Shown here piece by piece: positions 1 through 7,649 of a stretch of DNA of 59,359 nt. The notes beneath the pieces are model-generated. The model did not search any database and was not told the DNA's origin. It saw nothing but the letters and a program-made list of their open reading frames with translations. Numbering within the stretch: the stretch's first letter is position 1; each line of letters opens with the position of its first letter. Both the position numbers and the translations under genes were made by a program. Source of the DNA: Armatimonadota bacterium. GTDB taxonomy: Bacteria; Armatimonadota; Hebobacteria; CAIYQO01. The stretch lies in contig JAKPKV010000023.1 in assembly GCA_029553475.1 (NCBI GenBank), positions 1-59,359 on the forward strand. The letters run 5' to 3'.

Positions 1-1
1 G

Positions 2-481
2 CCCGCGGAGCCGCTCACCGTGCTGGTGCTGGTGTCCTCGGACGTGCACCGCGGCATCCTGGAAGGGCTGGAAGCGGGCCGCGCCATCGCCGAGGGCCGC
101 CCGGACAGCATCCTGCGCGCCGTGCATATCGAGATGGACCCGGAGAAGACGCCGCGGCTGAAGGAGAAGTGGGTGCAGTTCGTCGAGCCGTACCTGGGCC
201 AGCAGATCCGGCTGGACATCGTGCCCTCGCCCTACCGCTGGCTGGTGGAGCCGATCATGGACTACCTGGACTGGGCGGACATGGAGCGCAGCGGCGACCG
301 CGTCATCATCGTGCTGCCGGAGTTCGAGACGGGGAGCTGGATCACCCAGTTCCTGCACAACTTCACCGCCCGCCGCCTGCGCGCCGCGCTGCTCAACCGC
401 CCGCACGTGACGGTGGTCTCCAGCCGCTACTTCATGAAGCCGATGGCCTGGCGGCTGGGGCGCGGCGGGCTGGTGTATTGA
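2..481 (+). CDS. APC-family amino acid permease, C-terminal fragment
   Basis: The reading frame is open from the left edge of the window, so this is the 3' end of a longer gene. The visible 159 residues match the soluble C-terminal domain that follows the membrane part of many APC-superfamily permeases: a Rossmann-like segment beginning VLVLVSSDVHRGILEGLE, then 'PSPYRWLVEPIMDYLD' and 'VIIVLPEF', and near the end a His-Asn stretch (LHNFTARRLRAALLNRP). In that family the domain sits in the cytosol and probably regulates transport. No membrane helix is visible because the N-terminal transporter part lies outside the window. Substrate cannot be inferred. Confidence 0.7.
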   Translation, partial: PAEPLTVLVLVSSDVHRGILEGLEAGRAIAEGRPDSILRAVHIEMDPEKTPRLKEKWVQFVEPYLGQQIRLDIVPSPYRWLVEPIMDYLDWADMERSGDRVIIVLPEFETGSWITQFLHNFTARRLRAALLNRPHVTVVSSRYFMKPMAWRLGRGGLVY

Positions 482-513
482 ATTTTGGATTTGAGATTTT
501 GGATTTTGGATTG
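482..513. repeat. AT-rich short tandem repeat
   Basis: Immediately after the permease stop codon is a run built on TTTTGGAT-like units (about three copies), strikingly AT-rich against its surroundings. It may act as a simple satellite. It does not form a terminator hairpin. Confidence 0.5.
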
Positions 514-590
514 GGGGGACGGGCGGAGGCTCGTTCCCCCTTGTGCTATGATTGTGTAGCGTGGCGTTAATGCTGGTAGGAGGAACAGGT

Positions 591-1094
591 ATGGGCGAAT
601 GCAAACCGGTAGATAAACTGACGGTTGAAGACCTGACGCGCTATCCGATCTGGGAGTTCGACCTGGAAAACGAAGACGAAGATGGCCAGGATGAAACATG
701 GGTGAAGCCGGTGAAACAACTGCCGGTGACGGATCTGTCAAATCGTATTGTTGGCATCCCGGTCAGGTTCGCTGGTGGTACAACAGGCTATGCCCTGTTA
801 GGCAATATTGATCTGCAGCACCTGCGTAAAACGCAGCAGTTTCTCGTTCTCACGTTGGTCATCGGAGATGGTGACTGGTTTCACCTTGCCCGCTACCACG
901 ACAGCGATTATGCTCGCAATGGTCCTGAAGCGCTGGCACGGCATGTGAACCTGTCGCTGGAGGAGATATTCCCCATCACCTATGACATCAGCACTTTTAC
1001 GCGCGGTCTTGATGCCGTCGTGCGGGGTAGCATCCCGGCGGAGCCGGTCGAAAGGCTGACGGATGACGAGCGGATGGCGCTGATCTTTGAGTAA
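591..1094 (+). CDS. Hypothetical protein, 167 aa
   Basis: I do not recognise a family. The ATG at 591 is chosen because AGGAGGA lies at the right distance upstream (around 577-584); an in-frame ATG at 552 lacks such a site. The protein is acidic, opens with 'MGECKPVDKLTVEDLTRYP', has an Asp/Glu-rich stretch near residue 25 (NEDEDGQDE), and shows no signal peptide or membrane helix. Codon use is visibly less GC-biased than in neighbouring genes (many AT-ending codons), which could mean recent acquisition. Orphan immunity-type or contact-system proteins can look like this, but nothing here proves it. Confidence 0.6.
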   Translation: MGECKPVDKLTVEDLTRYPIWEFDLENEDEDGQDETWVKPVKQLPVTDLSNRIVGIPVRFAGGTTGYALLGNIDLQHLRKTQQFLVLTLVIGDGDWFHLARYHDSDYARNGPEALARHVNLSLEEIFPITYDISTFTRGLDAVVRGSIPAEPVERLTDDERMALIFE

Positions 1095-1112
1095 TCGCTT
1101 ATGACCGGGGCC

Positions 1113-1404
1113 GCGGAGTTGTACTCCGCACGAGTTCCCGGGTTGGTGGGTGGCGGAGCGGTGCGGCTTCACCACGAAGAGCGGAAGAACGGAAGACGCG
1201 AAGGTGGGGGTAAGAAGCGTCCGGTAAAAAATGGTGACTGTTACGCATGATGCCGCCTCTCCTCACCCTACCAGGTGATCCACCCCCCTCCATAATGCGT
1301 GACTGTTACCATTTTTCCGATGACAGCGCCAGTCCCCTTGGAGGGCGAGACGCCGTCGAGCCGCAGCCCCAGGGAGACCTGATGCGTGCGGAGTGCAACT
1401 CCGC
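1113..1404. repeat. Nested inverted-repeat element in 321-bp intergenic gap
   Basis: The gap 1095-1415 holds no gene. Its outer arms are 20 bp at 1113-1132 and 1385-1404, GCGGAGTTGTACTCCGCACG against its complement with one mismatch, and each arm is itself a small hairpin. Inside lies a second inverted pair of about 26 bp (roughly 1223-1251 and 1291-1320) containing AAAAATGGT and GACTGTTACGCAT-type sequence. The segment at 1338-1365 (GGAGGGCGAGACGCCGTCGA) recurs at 6171 and 6285. This looks like a composite of non-coding repeat modules. Confidence 0.6.
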
Positions 1405-1415
1405 AGCCCCAGTGG

Positions 1416-2453
1416 TCAATACCCTACCTTTTGTCCGGCTTCGCCGACCGCCGCATACATCGCCCGCACGTTTTCGAGGGGGGTGTCGCGGTCGAAGGAC
1501 CAGGCGCAGAGGTTGACGCCGGGGGCGGTCGCGGTGTCGTCAATGATGCCGGCGATGAGGCGGGTGATGTCGTCGGGGGCGCCTTCGCGCATGAGCACCG
1601 GGTCAATGAGCGGCTCCAGCACCACCCCGGGCAGCAGGCGGGCGGCGGCGGCCATGTCGGTGCCGGCGCCGAGCTGGATGTGCCGCAGGCCGGGCAGCGC
1701 GCTGAACGCCGCCAGCAGGTGGGTGGAGAGGCCGCAGGAGTGGTAGCCGGAGTCCGGGTACAGGGTTGCCAGCCGCTGGTTGACGGGCAGCACCCGCTCG
1801 CGATACACCGCTTCGGAGAGCAGCGAGGCGGAGCAGTCGCCGAGGTAGATGCGGTCGAAGGCCGTGCCGGTGACCGCCAGCACGCGCGCGTAGATCGCCT
1901 GGTAGAGCTCCCACACCTTGGCGAAGATGGCCCGCGCCGTCTCCGGCTCGGTCAGCAGCAGCACGAAGAGCTCTTCGCCATAGAGCTGGTGGGCGGTGGT
2001 GTAGGGGGTGTGGATATTCATCATGCCGCTCTTCACCATGAAGATGTCGGCGGCGTCGCCGTAGTGGCGCGCGATCTCGCGATACTGCGCCAGCAGGCGG
2101 TCCATCACCGGGTGCTCGGCGGATGAGCGCGGGTCAATGGCGGCGATCTCCGCGCTGGAGAGCGTCGCCCACGGCGCGCCCACGCTCTCCAGCGTGGCGT
2201 CGTCGGGAAAACGCCACGGCGCCCCCTGCGTGTGCAGCATCAGGTCAATGGGCTGGATGAAGAGATGGGGAATCGGCCGGGGAGCCGCCGCCACGCCGAA
2301 ATCGCCGAGCTGCTCGTGCAGCAGCCGCGACTCCGCCCGCATCACGTCCGCGCGATAGGCGAGGTCGAAGTAGTAGGCTTCCCCGTAGGTGACGCCCACG
2401 TGCTTCGTAAAGTAGGCCGGCATGAAACCGAGCCAGATGTTGACGCGCGACAT
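1416..2453 (-). CDS. URO-D-family protein (methyltransferase/decarboxylase fold)
   Basis: A 345-residue protein of the uroporphyrinogen decarboxylase superfamily (TIM barrel), a family that includes HemE, corrinoid methyltransferases such as MtaA/CmuA and many uncharacterised catabolic enzymes. It is not a classical HemE: the N-terminal substrate-binding motif is absent. The C-terminal half has the expected barrel strands and a 'YHSCG' motif at residues 237-241, in the place where zinc-binding His/Cys residues occur in the methyltransferase branch. It starts at the ATG at 2453, three bases after the stop of the next URO-D gene, so the two are co-transcribed. It is the last gene of the minus-strand cluster. 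Substrate unknown. Confidence 0.75.
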   Translation of the reverse strand: MSRVNIWLGFMPAYFTKHVGVTYGEAYYFDLAYRADVMRAESRLLHEQLGDFGVAAAPRPIPHLFIQPIDLMLHTQGAPWRFPDDATLESVGAPWATLSSAEIAAIDPRSSAEHPVMDRLLAQYREIARHYGDAADIFMVKSGMMNIHTPYTTAHQLYGEELFVLLLTEPETARAIFAKVWELYQAIYARVLAVTGTAFDRIYLGDCSASLLSEAVYRERVLPVNQRLATLYPDSGYHSCGLSTHLLAAFSALPGLRHIQLGAGTDMAAAARLLPGVVLEPLIDPVLMREGAPDDITRLIAGIIDDTATAPGVNLCAWSFDRDTPLENVRAMYAAVGEAGQKVGY

Positions 2454-2456
2454 AAG

Positions 2457-3593
2457 TTATCCTGTCTTGCCCAATTCTCGGCACGCCTCGATCATCGCGT
2501 AGATATTCTCGTCGGGCGTTTCGCCGCCCACCTGGTCGCCGGTGCCGACGATGAGGCGGCGCGTGTCCGGCCCCCACTGCGCGAAGATGTCGGCGACTTC
2601 GCGGCGCACGTCGTCAGCGGTGCCGCGGATGAGCGTTTCCACGGTGTGGACGTTGCCGTTCACCGTCACGCGGTCGCCGAGGGCGCGGCGGACGACGCCG
2701 AGGTCGGTGACGTCGCCGCCGGGCGGGCGCTCGAAGGGGCAGACGCAGTCGGCGCCGCAGGTGGCGAGATCGGCGAGGGCGTCCAGGCATTTCCCGTGGA
2801 AGTGGATATGCAGCAGGCGGCCGTGGGCGTGGGCGACGTCGGCCATGGCGCGCACCACCGGCCAGTCCCACCGCCGCCACATCGCCGGGCTGATGAGCGA
2901 GATGCACGACCAGGCGCAGCCGATGACCAGCGCTGCGCCGGTGGTGTGCGCGCAGGCGGCCTCGGCGTAGCGGCGCACGTAATCCAGGTATTCCTCGTGC
3001 AGCGCGGCAAAGAACGCCTCGTGCTCGATCAGGTCGTAGATGCCCTGCTGGAAGCCGCCCTCGCGCCCGCCGGCGATGTAGTCGAAGAACTGCGCGGGCA
3101 GCCACACTTCCAGCAGGTAGTCCTCGCCCACCGCGTCCAGCGCCTGCTGCACGCCCGTCCAGTTGATCTCCTCGATGATGCCCAGCGTGGCGGCTTTATA
3201 GGCCGGCCAGTCGCGCGCAAAATCCTTGATGGGCCGCTCCACCTCCCAGCCCGGCTCCTTCGGGTCGGCCATCCACGCGCTGGTGAGCGTGCCGTATTGC
3301 GTCGTGCGCGTCTGCCGGGTGAGGAGGCGCCCCTCCGGCAGGTCGGTCGTCTCGCTGCTGTACGCCACGTCCGGGCAGGGCGCGCCGCTGAAGACCGCCC
3401 CCCAGCCCTCGGTGCCGTAGTGTTTGAACGTCTGCTGCAGCGCCTGCCAGTGCGGGACGCGCCCGAACTCGATCATATCCAGCCCGAGCAGCCGCGCGGG
3501 CAGGTAATACCAGAATTCCGGCGCGCAGGGCACGTAGTCGGGCCGTTCGCCGCGGTAGGCGGCCAGCATGCGTTGTTTCGGGGTCATGGTCAT
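2457..3593 (-). CDS. URO-D-family protein
   Basis: A 378-residue URO-D-superfamily protein. The ATG at 3593 is preferred over an upstream in-frame one because GGAG lies 8-12 bases before it, and because the longer version would be translated from repeat-derived sequence. The family opening 'TPKQRMLAAYRGERPDYVP' is clear, as is the 'HAHGRLLHIHFHGKCLDAL' segment of the barrel and the late 'VNGNVHTVETLIRGTADDV' strand typical of HemE-like folds. It is tightly coupled to the downstream gene (3-base gap). Neighbours are other URO-D paralogs too divergent to be recent duplicates, which suggests distinct steps or subunits rather than copy-number increase. Confidence 0.78.
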   Translation of the reverse strand: MTMTPKQRMLAAYRGERPDYVPCAPEFWYYLPARLLGLDMIEFGRVPHWQALQQTFKHYGTEGWGAVFSGAPCPDVAYSSETTDLPEGRLLTRQTRTTQYGTLTSAWMADPKEPGWEVERPIKDFARDWPAYKAATLGIIEEINWTGVQQALDAVGEDYLLEVWLPAQFFDYIAGGREGGFQQGIYDLIEHEAFFAALHEEYLDYVRRYAEAACAHTTGAALVIGCAWSCISLISPAMWRRWDWPVVRAMADVAHAHGRLLHIHFHGKCLDALADLATCGADCVCPFERPPGGDVTDLGVVRRALGDRVTVNGNVHTVETLIRGTADDVRREVADIFAQWGPDTRRLIVGTGDQVGGETPDENIYAMIEACRELGKTG

Positions 3594-3647
3594 ATTACTC
3601 AACTCCATTCCCCTCTGTCGGGAAGAGCAGGTCGGATTATCGAAACC

Positions 3648-3714
3648 GGCGTTCACCTCTCCCCCCAACCCCCTCCCCGCCTAGGGGAGGGGGTTGGGGG
3701 GAGAGGTGAACGCC
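3648..3714. repeat. Perfect 31-bp palindrome, 5-nt loop
   Basis: Arms 3648-3678 and 3684-3714 are exact reverse complements around the loop GCCTA. The arm starts GGCGTTCACCTCTCCCCCC. It fills the space between two minus-strand URO-D genes and ends one base before the stop codon of the upstream one, so in RNA it would form a very stable hairpin that could terminate or attenuate read-through or protect the 3' end. Relatives lie at 7513-7649 and 18440-18480. Confidence 0.85.
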
Positions 3715-3715
3715 G

Positions 3716-4774
3716 CTACGGCATCAACCCTTTGAACTCCTCGTAAAACGCCCGGCCTTCTTCGTCGTCGTTGGGCAGGAACCAGCAGCGGGCGTCGGTA
3801 TGCTGCAGCAGCCAGCGCCAGTAATCGTAGACGTTGGCAAAGTCCTGCTGGCGATCCTGCATGAGGTAGGGGATGAAGACCACCCCCTGATCCACCAGGG
3901 GCCGCAGCTCGTCAATGCGCGTGGCGGGGTAGTGGAACTCCATCGCCAGGATGTTGAGGCCGGCGCTCGCCAGGTTGGCGGCGTGGCGACCCCAGTCGCC
4001 ACAGCAGTGGATATGCAGCCCGCCGAACGCCGCCTGCAGCCGCTTGAGCTGCGGGATGCCGAACTCGGCGTACAATTCCGGCGAGAGCAACGGCATCAAA
4101 TCCTCGGTGAAGGAGAGGCCGAGGGACGACGGCAGGAAGGTGTAGGGCCAGATATTGCCGCAGAGCCGGTCAGCTGTCTCCCGCCGCAGGTAGCTCGCGT
4201 AGCCGATGAGGAAGTCGCACACCTTGTCCAGGAAGGCATGCACCGACTCCGGCTCGCTATACATCGCCATCAGCAGCTCTTCCTGGTTCATGATGAGGCC
4301 GGCGGTGTTCAGCACCCCCTGCATGTCCGGCGAGCGCAGCCAGAGGGAGTCCGTCTCCAGCCGCGCGGAGAGCGCCTTCCACAGCCGCACGCCGTGCGCG
4401 CCGTCTAGCGCCGGGTCGTCTACCGGTTTCGGCATCAGCGCCAGCGCCTCCTCGATCTCCCGCGCGGCCGGATCAATGAAGAGATTGCCCCCGGTGGAGT
4501 CAAAGCGCGCCGTGCCGCCCCAGTACTTCGCGGTGGAGACGGTGCCGAAATCGGCGAAGAGGTACGGCATCTGCGCGCCCGGCAGCGCGGCCATCCGCCG
4601 CAGGTGCTCCGGCGCGCGCTCCAGGATGACCGCGTCGTCGAACGTCTGCCGATATCCCGCCTCCCACGTCAGCACCGAGATCAGGCAGCGGCCCTCGCCG
4701 CCCCAGAAGCGGGTGATCCGGTCGAGGGTCCGGTGGTAGCGCTCTTCGCCGTAGAGGTGTAGGAGTTGGTCCAT
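3716..4774 (-). CDS. URO-D-family protein
   Basis: A 352-residue URO-D-superfamily protein. It begins MDQLLHLYGEERYHRTLDRI and has 'HIHCCGDW' at residues 254-261, another candidate metal-binding His-Cys-Cys cluster comparable to the HSCG of the gene at 1416. The final barrel segment 'LNILAMEFHYPATRIDEL' fits the family. The ATG at 4774 has AAGG about ten bases upstream. It ends right against a perfect palindrome (3648-3714), and upstream of it lies a 124-bp inverted-repeat element, so its expression may be partly uncoupled from the genes on either side. The reaction is unknown; demethylation or sugar-derivative chemistry are the usual guesses for this branch. Confidence 0.75.
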   Translation of the reverse strand: MDQLLHLYGEERYHRTLDRITRFWGGEGRCLISVLTWEAGYRQTFDDAVILERAPEHLRRMAALPGAQMPYLFADFGTVSTAKYWGGTARFDSTGGNLFIDPAAREIEEALALMPKPVDDPALDGAHGVRLWKALSARLETDSLWLRSPDMQGVLNTAGLIMNQEELLMAMYSEPESVHAFLDKVCDFLIGYASYLRRETADRLCGNIWPYTFLPSSLGLSFTEDLMPLLSPELYAEFGIPQLKRLQAAFGGLHIHCCGDWGRHAANLASAGLNILAMEFHYPATRIDELRPLVDQGVVFIPYLMQDRQQDFANVYDYWRWLLQHTDARCWFLPNDDEEGRAFYEEFKGLMP

Positions 4775-4808
4775 GTTGGTTTGCCTTATTTACCTGTGGT
4801 ATTCATAA

Positions 4809-4932
4809 TGTAGGGAATGTCCCGCCGTGGCATTCCCAGGGTGACGAATAGGCAGTCTTGCCCGGACTATACAGTTTGGTGGCGGAATCAACGGCGCACC
4901 GCCGGGAATGCCACGGCGGGACATTCCCTACA
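4809..4932. mobile_element. MITE-like element, 28-bp perfect terminal inverted repeats
   Basis: 124 bp with exact 28-bp terminal inverted repeats (4809-4836 and 4905-4932, beginning TGTAGGGAATGTCCCGCCGT). It has no coding capacity. A second member with 26-bp perfect ends sits at 58879-59004. Both share the internal stretch CAACGGCGCACC. I see no convincing target-site duplication. It lies in the 248-bp gap between two URO-D genes. Confidence 0.75.
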
Positions 4933-5022
4933 AGACGCTTACCCGGCACCGGAGGAGAAAGTCACCGCTTAACTAAGCATCATTATAACTCTCTGCGTTC
5001 TCTATGCTCTCTGCGGTAAATC

Positions 5023-6006
5023 TCACTGCGCATATGTTACGCCACCGGTGAACGGCACCCCTTCCCAGCGCTCGCCGGCATTATACCGCGCCAGCTCGCC
5101 CAGCATCAGCGCGTAGTGGCGCAGGGGCAGGCCGGGGAAGATGGTATTGCTGGAGCTGAAGATATAGCCGCCGCCGGGGGCGCCATGCGTGAGGGCGTAG
5201 CGGGCGGAGGTAATGATGGCCTCATCGGGGCCGTCCTGCAGCAGGTTGCACTGCACGTTGCCCATCAGCGCCACCTTGCCGTAGGTGCGGCGCTTCACCT
5301 CGGCCATGTCCATGCCGGCCATCGGGTCCAGCGAGTGCAGCAGGTGCGGGCCGGGGGAGATCCAGTCGTCGAGGATGGGCATCAGGTTGCCGTCCGAGTG
5401 CTGGATGACGATGAGGCCCTCCGCCTTCAACGCCGGGATGTGCCGGTGCATATACGGGATGATGAACTCGCGGAACATCGCCGGCGAGATGAACGGCCCG
5501 CCGTTGAAGGCCACGTCGGAGACCAGGTTCACGAAGTCGGCGCCCGCCTCCAGCATCGCGCGCCCCTCACGAATGGCGTTGTCGGACATCGCCAGCGCCT
5601 GGGCGTGAATCGTCTCCGGATGCTCGTAGAGATCGTCGGAGAAGCGCTCGAAATCGTGGGTGGTGTCAATGGCGTGGATGGACTCCCCGATATACCCGCC
5701 GATGAGGATCTCCGCGCCCAGCTCCCGCTTCGCGATGCGCAGGCACTCCCGCTGCTCCGGCCCGCCCCAGGGGTGCCACAGGGTGACGGCGTCCCACTGG
5801 AAGCGCTCGACGATGAGCGCGTAGAGCTCCACGCACGCGTGCAGCAGCCGGTCGCGCTCGTCCGCCGTCGCTTCCGCGATCGCCTTCCCCGACGGCATTG
5901 ACCGCCCGAACGCCTCCTGGTTGAGATCGAAAATCTCCTCGAAATGCGGCACGCGGTCGGGCTCCCTGAATTGGAGCGTGGTGAGGATGCGTTGTCGTCC
6001 ATTCAT
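5023..6006 (-). CDS. URO-D-family protein
   Basis: A 327-residue URO-D-superfamily member, the one here closest to the common 'uroporphyrinogen decarboxylase family' pattern: N-terminal 'MNGRQRILTTLQFREPDRVP', then 'GADFVNLVSDVAFNGGPFIS', 'IQHSDGNLMPILDDWI' and 'YGKVALMGNVQCNLLQDGP'. The start at 6006 is supported by GGGAG seven bases upstream. The frame stays open to 6150, but that extension reads through the CTCGTA hexamer repeat (giving EYEYEHE), so I reject it. It follows the oxidoreductase gene in the same direction, separated by about 417 bp of repeats. Confidence 0.78.
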   Translation of the reverse strand: MNGRQRILTTLQFREPDRVPHFEEIFDLNQEAFGRSMPSGKAIAEATADERDRLLHACVELYALIVERFQWDAVTLWHPWGGPEQRECLRIAKRELGAEILIGGYIGESIHAIDTTHDFERFSDDLYEHPETIHAQALAMSDNAIREGRAMLEAGADFVNLVSDVAFNGGPFISPAMFREFIIPYMHRHIPALKAEGLIVIQHSDGNLMPILDDWISPGPHLLHSLDPMAGMDMAEVKRRTYGKVALMGNVQCNLLQDGPDEAIITSARYALTHGAPGGGYIFSSSNTIFPGLPLRHYALMLGELARYNAGERWEGVPFTGGVTYAQ

Positions 6007-6060
6007 CAGTTTACTCCCTGGCTCACCCATGGTGGCGGACCCCTCCCCCGGCCCCATACG

Positions 6061-6420
6061 CGTCATCATAGCGTCAGCGCTCGTCTCGTGCTCGTACTCG
6101 TACTCGAAATCAGCTACGGGCGGACAGGATGTCCGCGCTCCGATGGGCACGACTCGTACTCGTATCCCCTGGAGGGCGAGACTCCGTCGAGCCGCGTGCG
6201 GAGTGACGGGTATCGCCTATTGCCGTACCCTGGACCGGGCGCCCCGGGCACAGGGTCTGAGAATCCGCGCGCGGATGCTACGCGCGCGGCTCGACGGAGT
6301 CTCGCCCTCCAGAGCACGCGGAAGGCAAGGCGCCGTCACCATGTTTCCGATCACAGCGCCGGGCGCCGAACTATTTCGAGTACGAGTATGAGCACGAGTA
6401 TGAGTGCGAAGGATACGCGA
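6061..6420. repeat. Composite inverted repeat: hexamer satellite arms around a 28-bp perfect inverted repeat
   Basis: The 417-bp gap 6007-6423 contains no gene. Outer arms are CTCGTA/CTCGTG-type hexamer arrays, one strand at about 6078-6111 and the complementary strand at about 6372-6408. Inner arms at 6169-6196 and 6285-6312 are exact complements (CTGGAGGGCGAGACTCCGTC...). Modules recur elsewhere: CCCCATACGCGTCA at 6052 and 18256; GAGCGCTGACGCTATGATG (complement near 6063-6083) at 18413; GAAGGATACGCGA at about 6409 and 10344. Confidence 0.75.
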
Positions 6421-6423
6421 ACC

Positions 6424-7482
6424 CTACTTCGCCGCCACTCGGTCCTGATACGCCACCGCCAGCCGCTGCCGCTCGCGCGAGCTGCGGGTGACGTGGGCGA
6501 TGAGCTCATCCACCACGTAGCCGTCCCAGGCGGAGGGGGCGGGGGTCTCACCGCGCTCGAACCACTGGAGCATGCTCGCCATCTCGAGGTGGAAGGGGTT
6601 CACCTGCGGGTAGCGGTACTCGGTGGTGACGCCCGTCTCGCCGTCCATGTGCACGAGCAGCGCGCCGTTGCGGTCCGGGCGGTTCCAGGTGACGGTATAC
6701 AGGTCCAGGCGGCCCGTCACGGTGTTGATCTCCAGCCGCTCGTCCCAGCCGTTGCGCTCGTAGCCGACGAATTTATACGGGTGGCCGCAGGCTTCATAAT
6801 GGACGATGCTGCCGTCGGGCATCCACAGCATGGCGTTGCCCTGGCGGTCGGCGTCCATCCCCTCGCGGATATTCAGGTGGCCGACCACCTCCGCCGGGCG
6901 GCCCACCAGCCAGTGCACCAGGTCGAGGATATGGCTGCCGGCCATCACCAGCGCGCCGCCGCCGTAGTTGCGCACCATCCACGACGGGTGCTGGCGCAGG
7001 CTGTCGTCCAGGGGGGCGTTCCACATGTCCCACGGCTGCCAGGAGCGCGCGTAGACGCTGATGAGCTGCCCCATGCCGGCGAGCAGCTCTTTCGCCCGCT
7101 GGCTGGCGGGGAAGAAGCGCTTCATGTAGGCGGTGGCGCAGAACTGGCCGGTGGCATCGGCCGCGCGGGCGATATCGGCGGCGCTCTCCGGGCTGTCCGC
7201 CAGCGTCTTCTCGCAGACCACGCCTTTGCCCGCCCCCATGGCGGCGATGGCGATCTCCCTGTGCGTGGCCGAGGAGGTGCAGACGCTGACGAGCTGCACC
7301 GCGGGATCGTCCAGCACGGCGCGGTAATCGGTGCTCACCTTCGCGCCATATTGTGCGCCCACCGCCTCCGCGGCTTCCTTGCGGAGGTCGCAGACGTGGG
7401 CGATCTCCGCCCCCGCCAGCGCGAACCCCTCGTGGTGAAAGGCGGAAATCCCGCCACAGCCGATAATGCCGACCTTTGTCAT
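6424..7482 (-). CDS. Gfo/Idh/MocA-family NAD(P)-dependent oxidoreductase
   Basis: A 352-residue enzyme with the N-terminal Rossmann fold 'KVGIIGCGGISAFHHEGF', then 'VSVCTSSATHREIAIAAMGAGKGVVCEKTLADS', where the EK(T) replaces the usual EKP but keeps the catalytic-type lysine. The C-terminal half is the alpha/beta substrate domain. The family oxidises or reduces sugars, inositols and related cyclic polyols with NAD(P). The start ATG at 7482 has AAGGAG directly upstream. It lies between the MDR dehydrogenase and the URO-D genes in the minus-strand cluster, which suggests that the cluster handles a sugar-like or methoxylated compound. The substrate is not readable from sequence. Confidence 0.85.
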   Translation of the reverse strand: MTKVGIIGCGGISAFHHEGFALAGAEIAHVCDLRKEAAEAVGAQYGAKVSTDYRAVLDDPAVQLVSVCTSSATHREIAIAAMGAGKGVVCEKTLADSPESAADIARAADATGQFCATAYMKRFFPASQRAKELLAGMGQLISVYARSWQPWDMWNAPLDDSLRQHPSWMVRNYGGGALVMAGSHILDLVHWLVGRPAEVVGHLNIREGMDADRQGNAMLWMPDGSIVHYEACGHPYKFVGYERNGWDERLEINTVTGRLDLYTVTWNRPDRNGALLVHMDGETGVTTEYRYPQVNPFHLEMASMLQWFERGETPAPSAWDGYVVDELIAHVTRSSRERQRLAVAYQDRVAAK

Positions 7483-7512
7483 GGGAAGGTCTCCTTGTAA
7501 TGTATTACACCC

Positions 7513-7649
7513 GGCGTTCACCTCTCCCCCCGGCCCCCTTCCCTAAACGGGGAGGGGGAGACACGGAGAGAGAAGACAACACGCCTTCGCGCCCCCACTC
7601 ACTCCCCCTCCCCACCTAGGGGAGGGGGCCGGGGGGAGAGGTGAACGCC
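7513..7649. repeat. Inverted repeat related to the 3648 palindrome
   Basis: The left arm at 7513-7544 and right arm at 7618-7649 are reverse complements apart from an extra base near the tip (GGCGTTCACCTCTCCCCCCG at each outer end), separated by about 70 bp. The right arm overlaps the 3' end of the MDR dehydrogenase and supplies its last codons and stop. Confidence 0.75.

Noticed and set aside
6007-6150. Longer N-terminus for the URO-D gene at 5023
   Set aside because: The extension translates the hexamer satellite (EYEYEHE) and lacks a ribosome site, whereas GGGAG supports the ATG at 6006.
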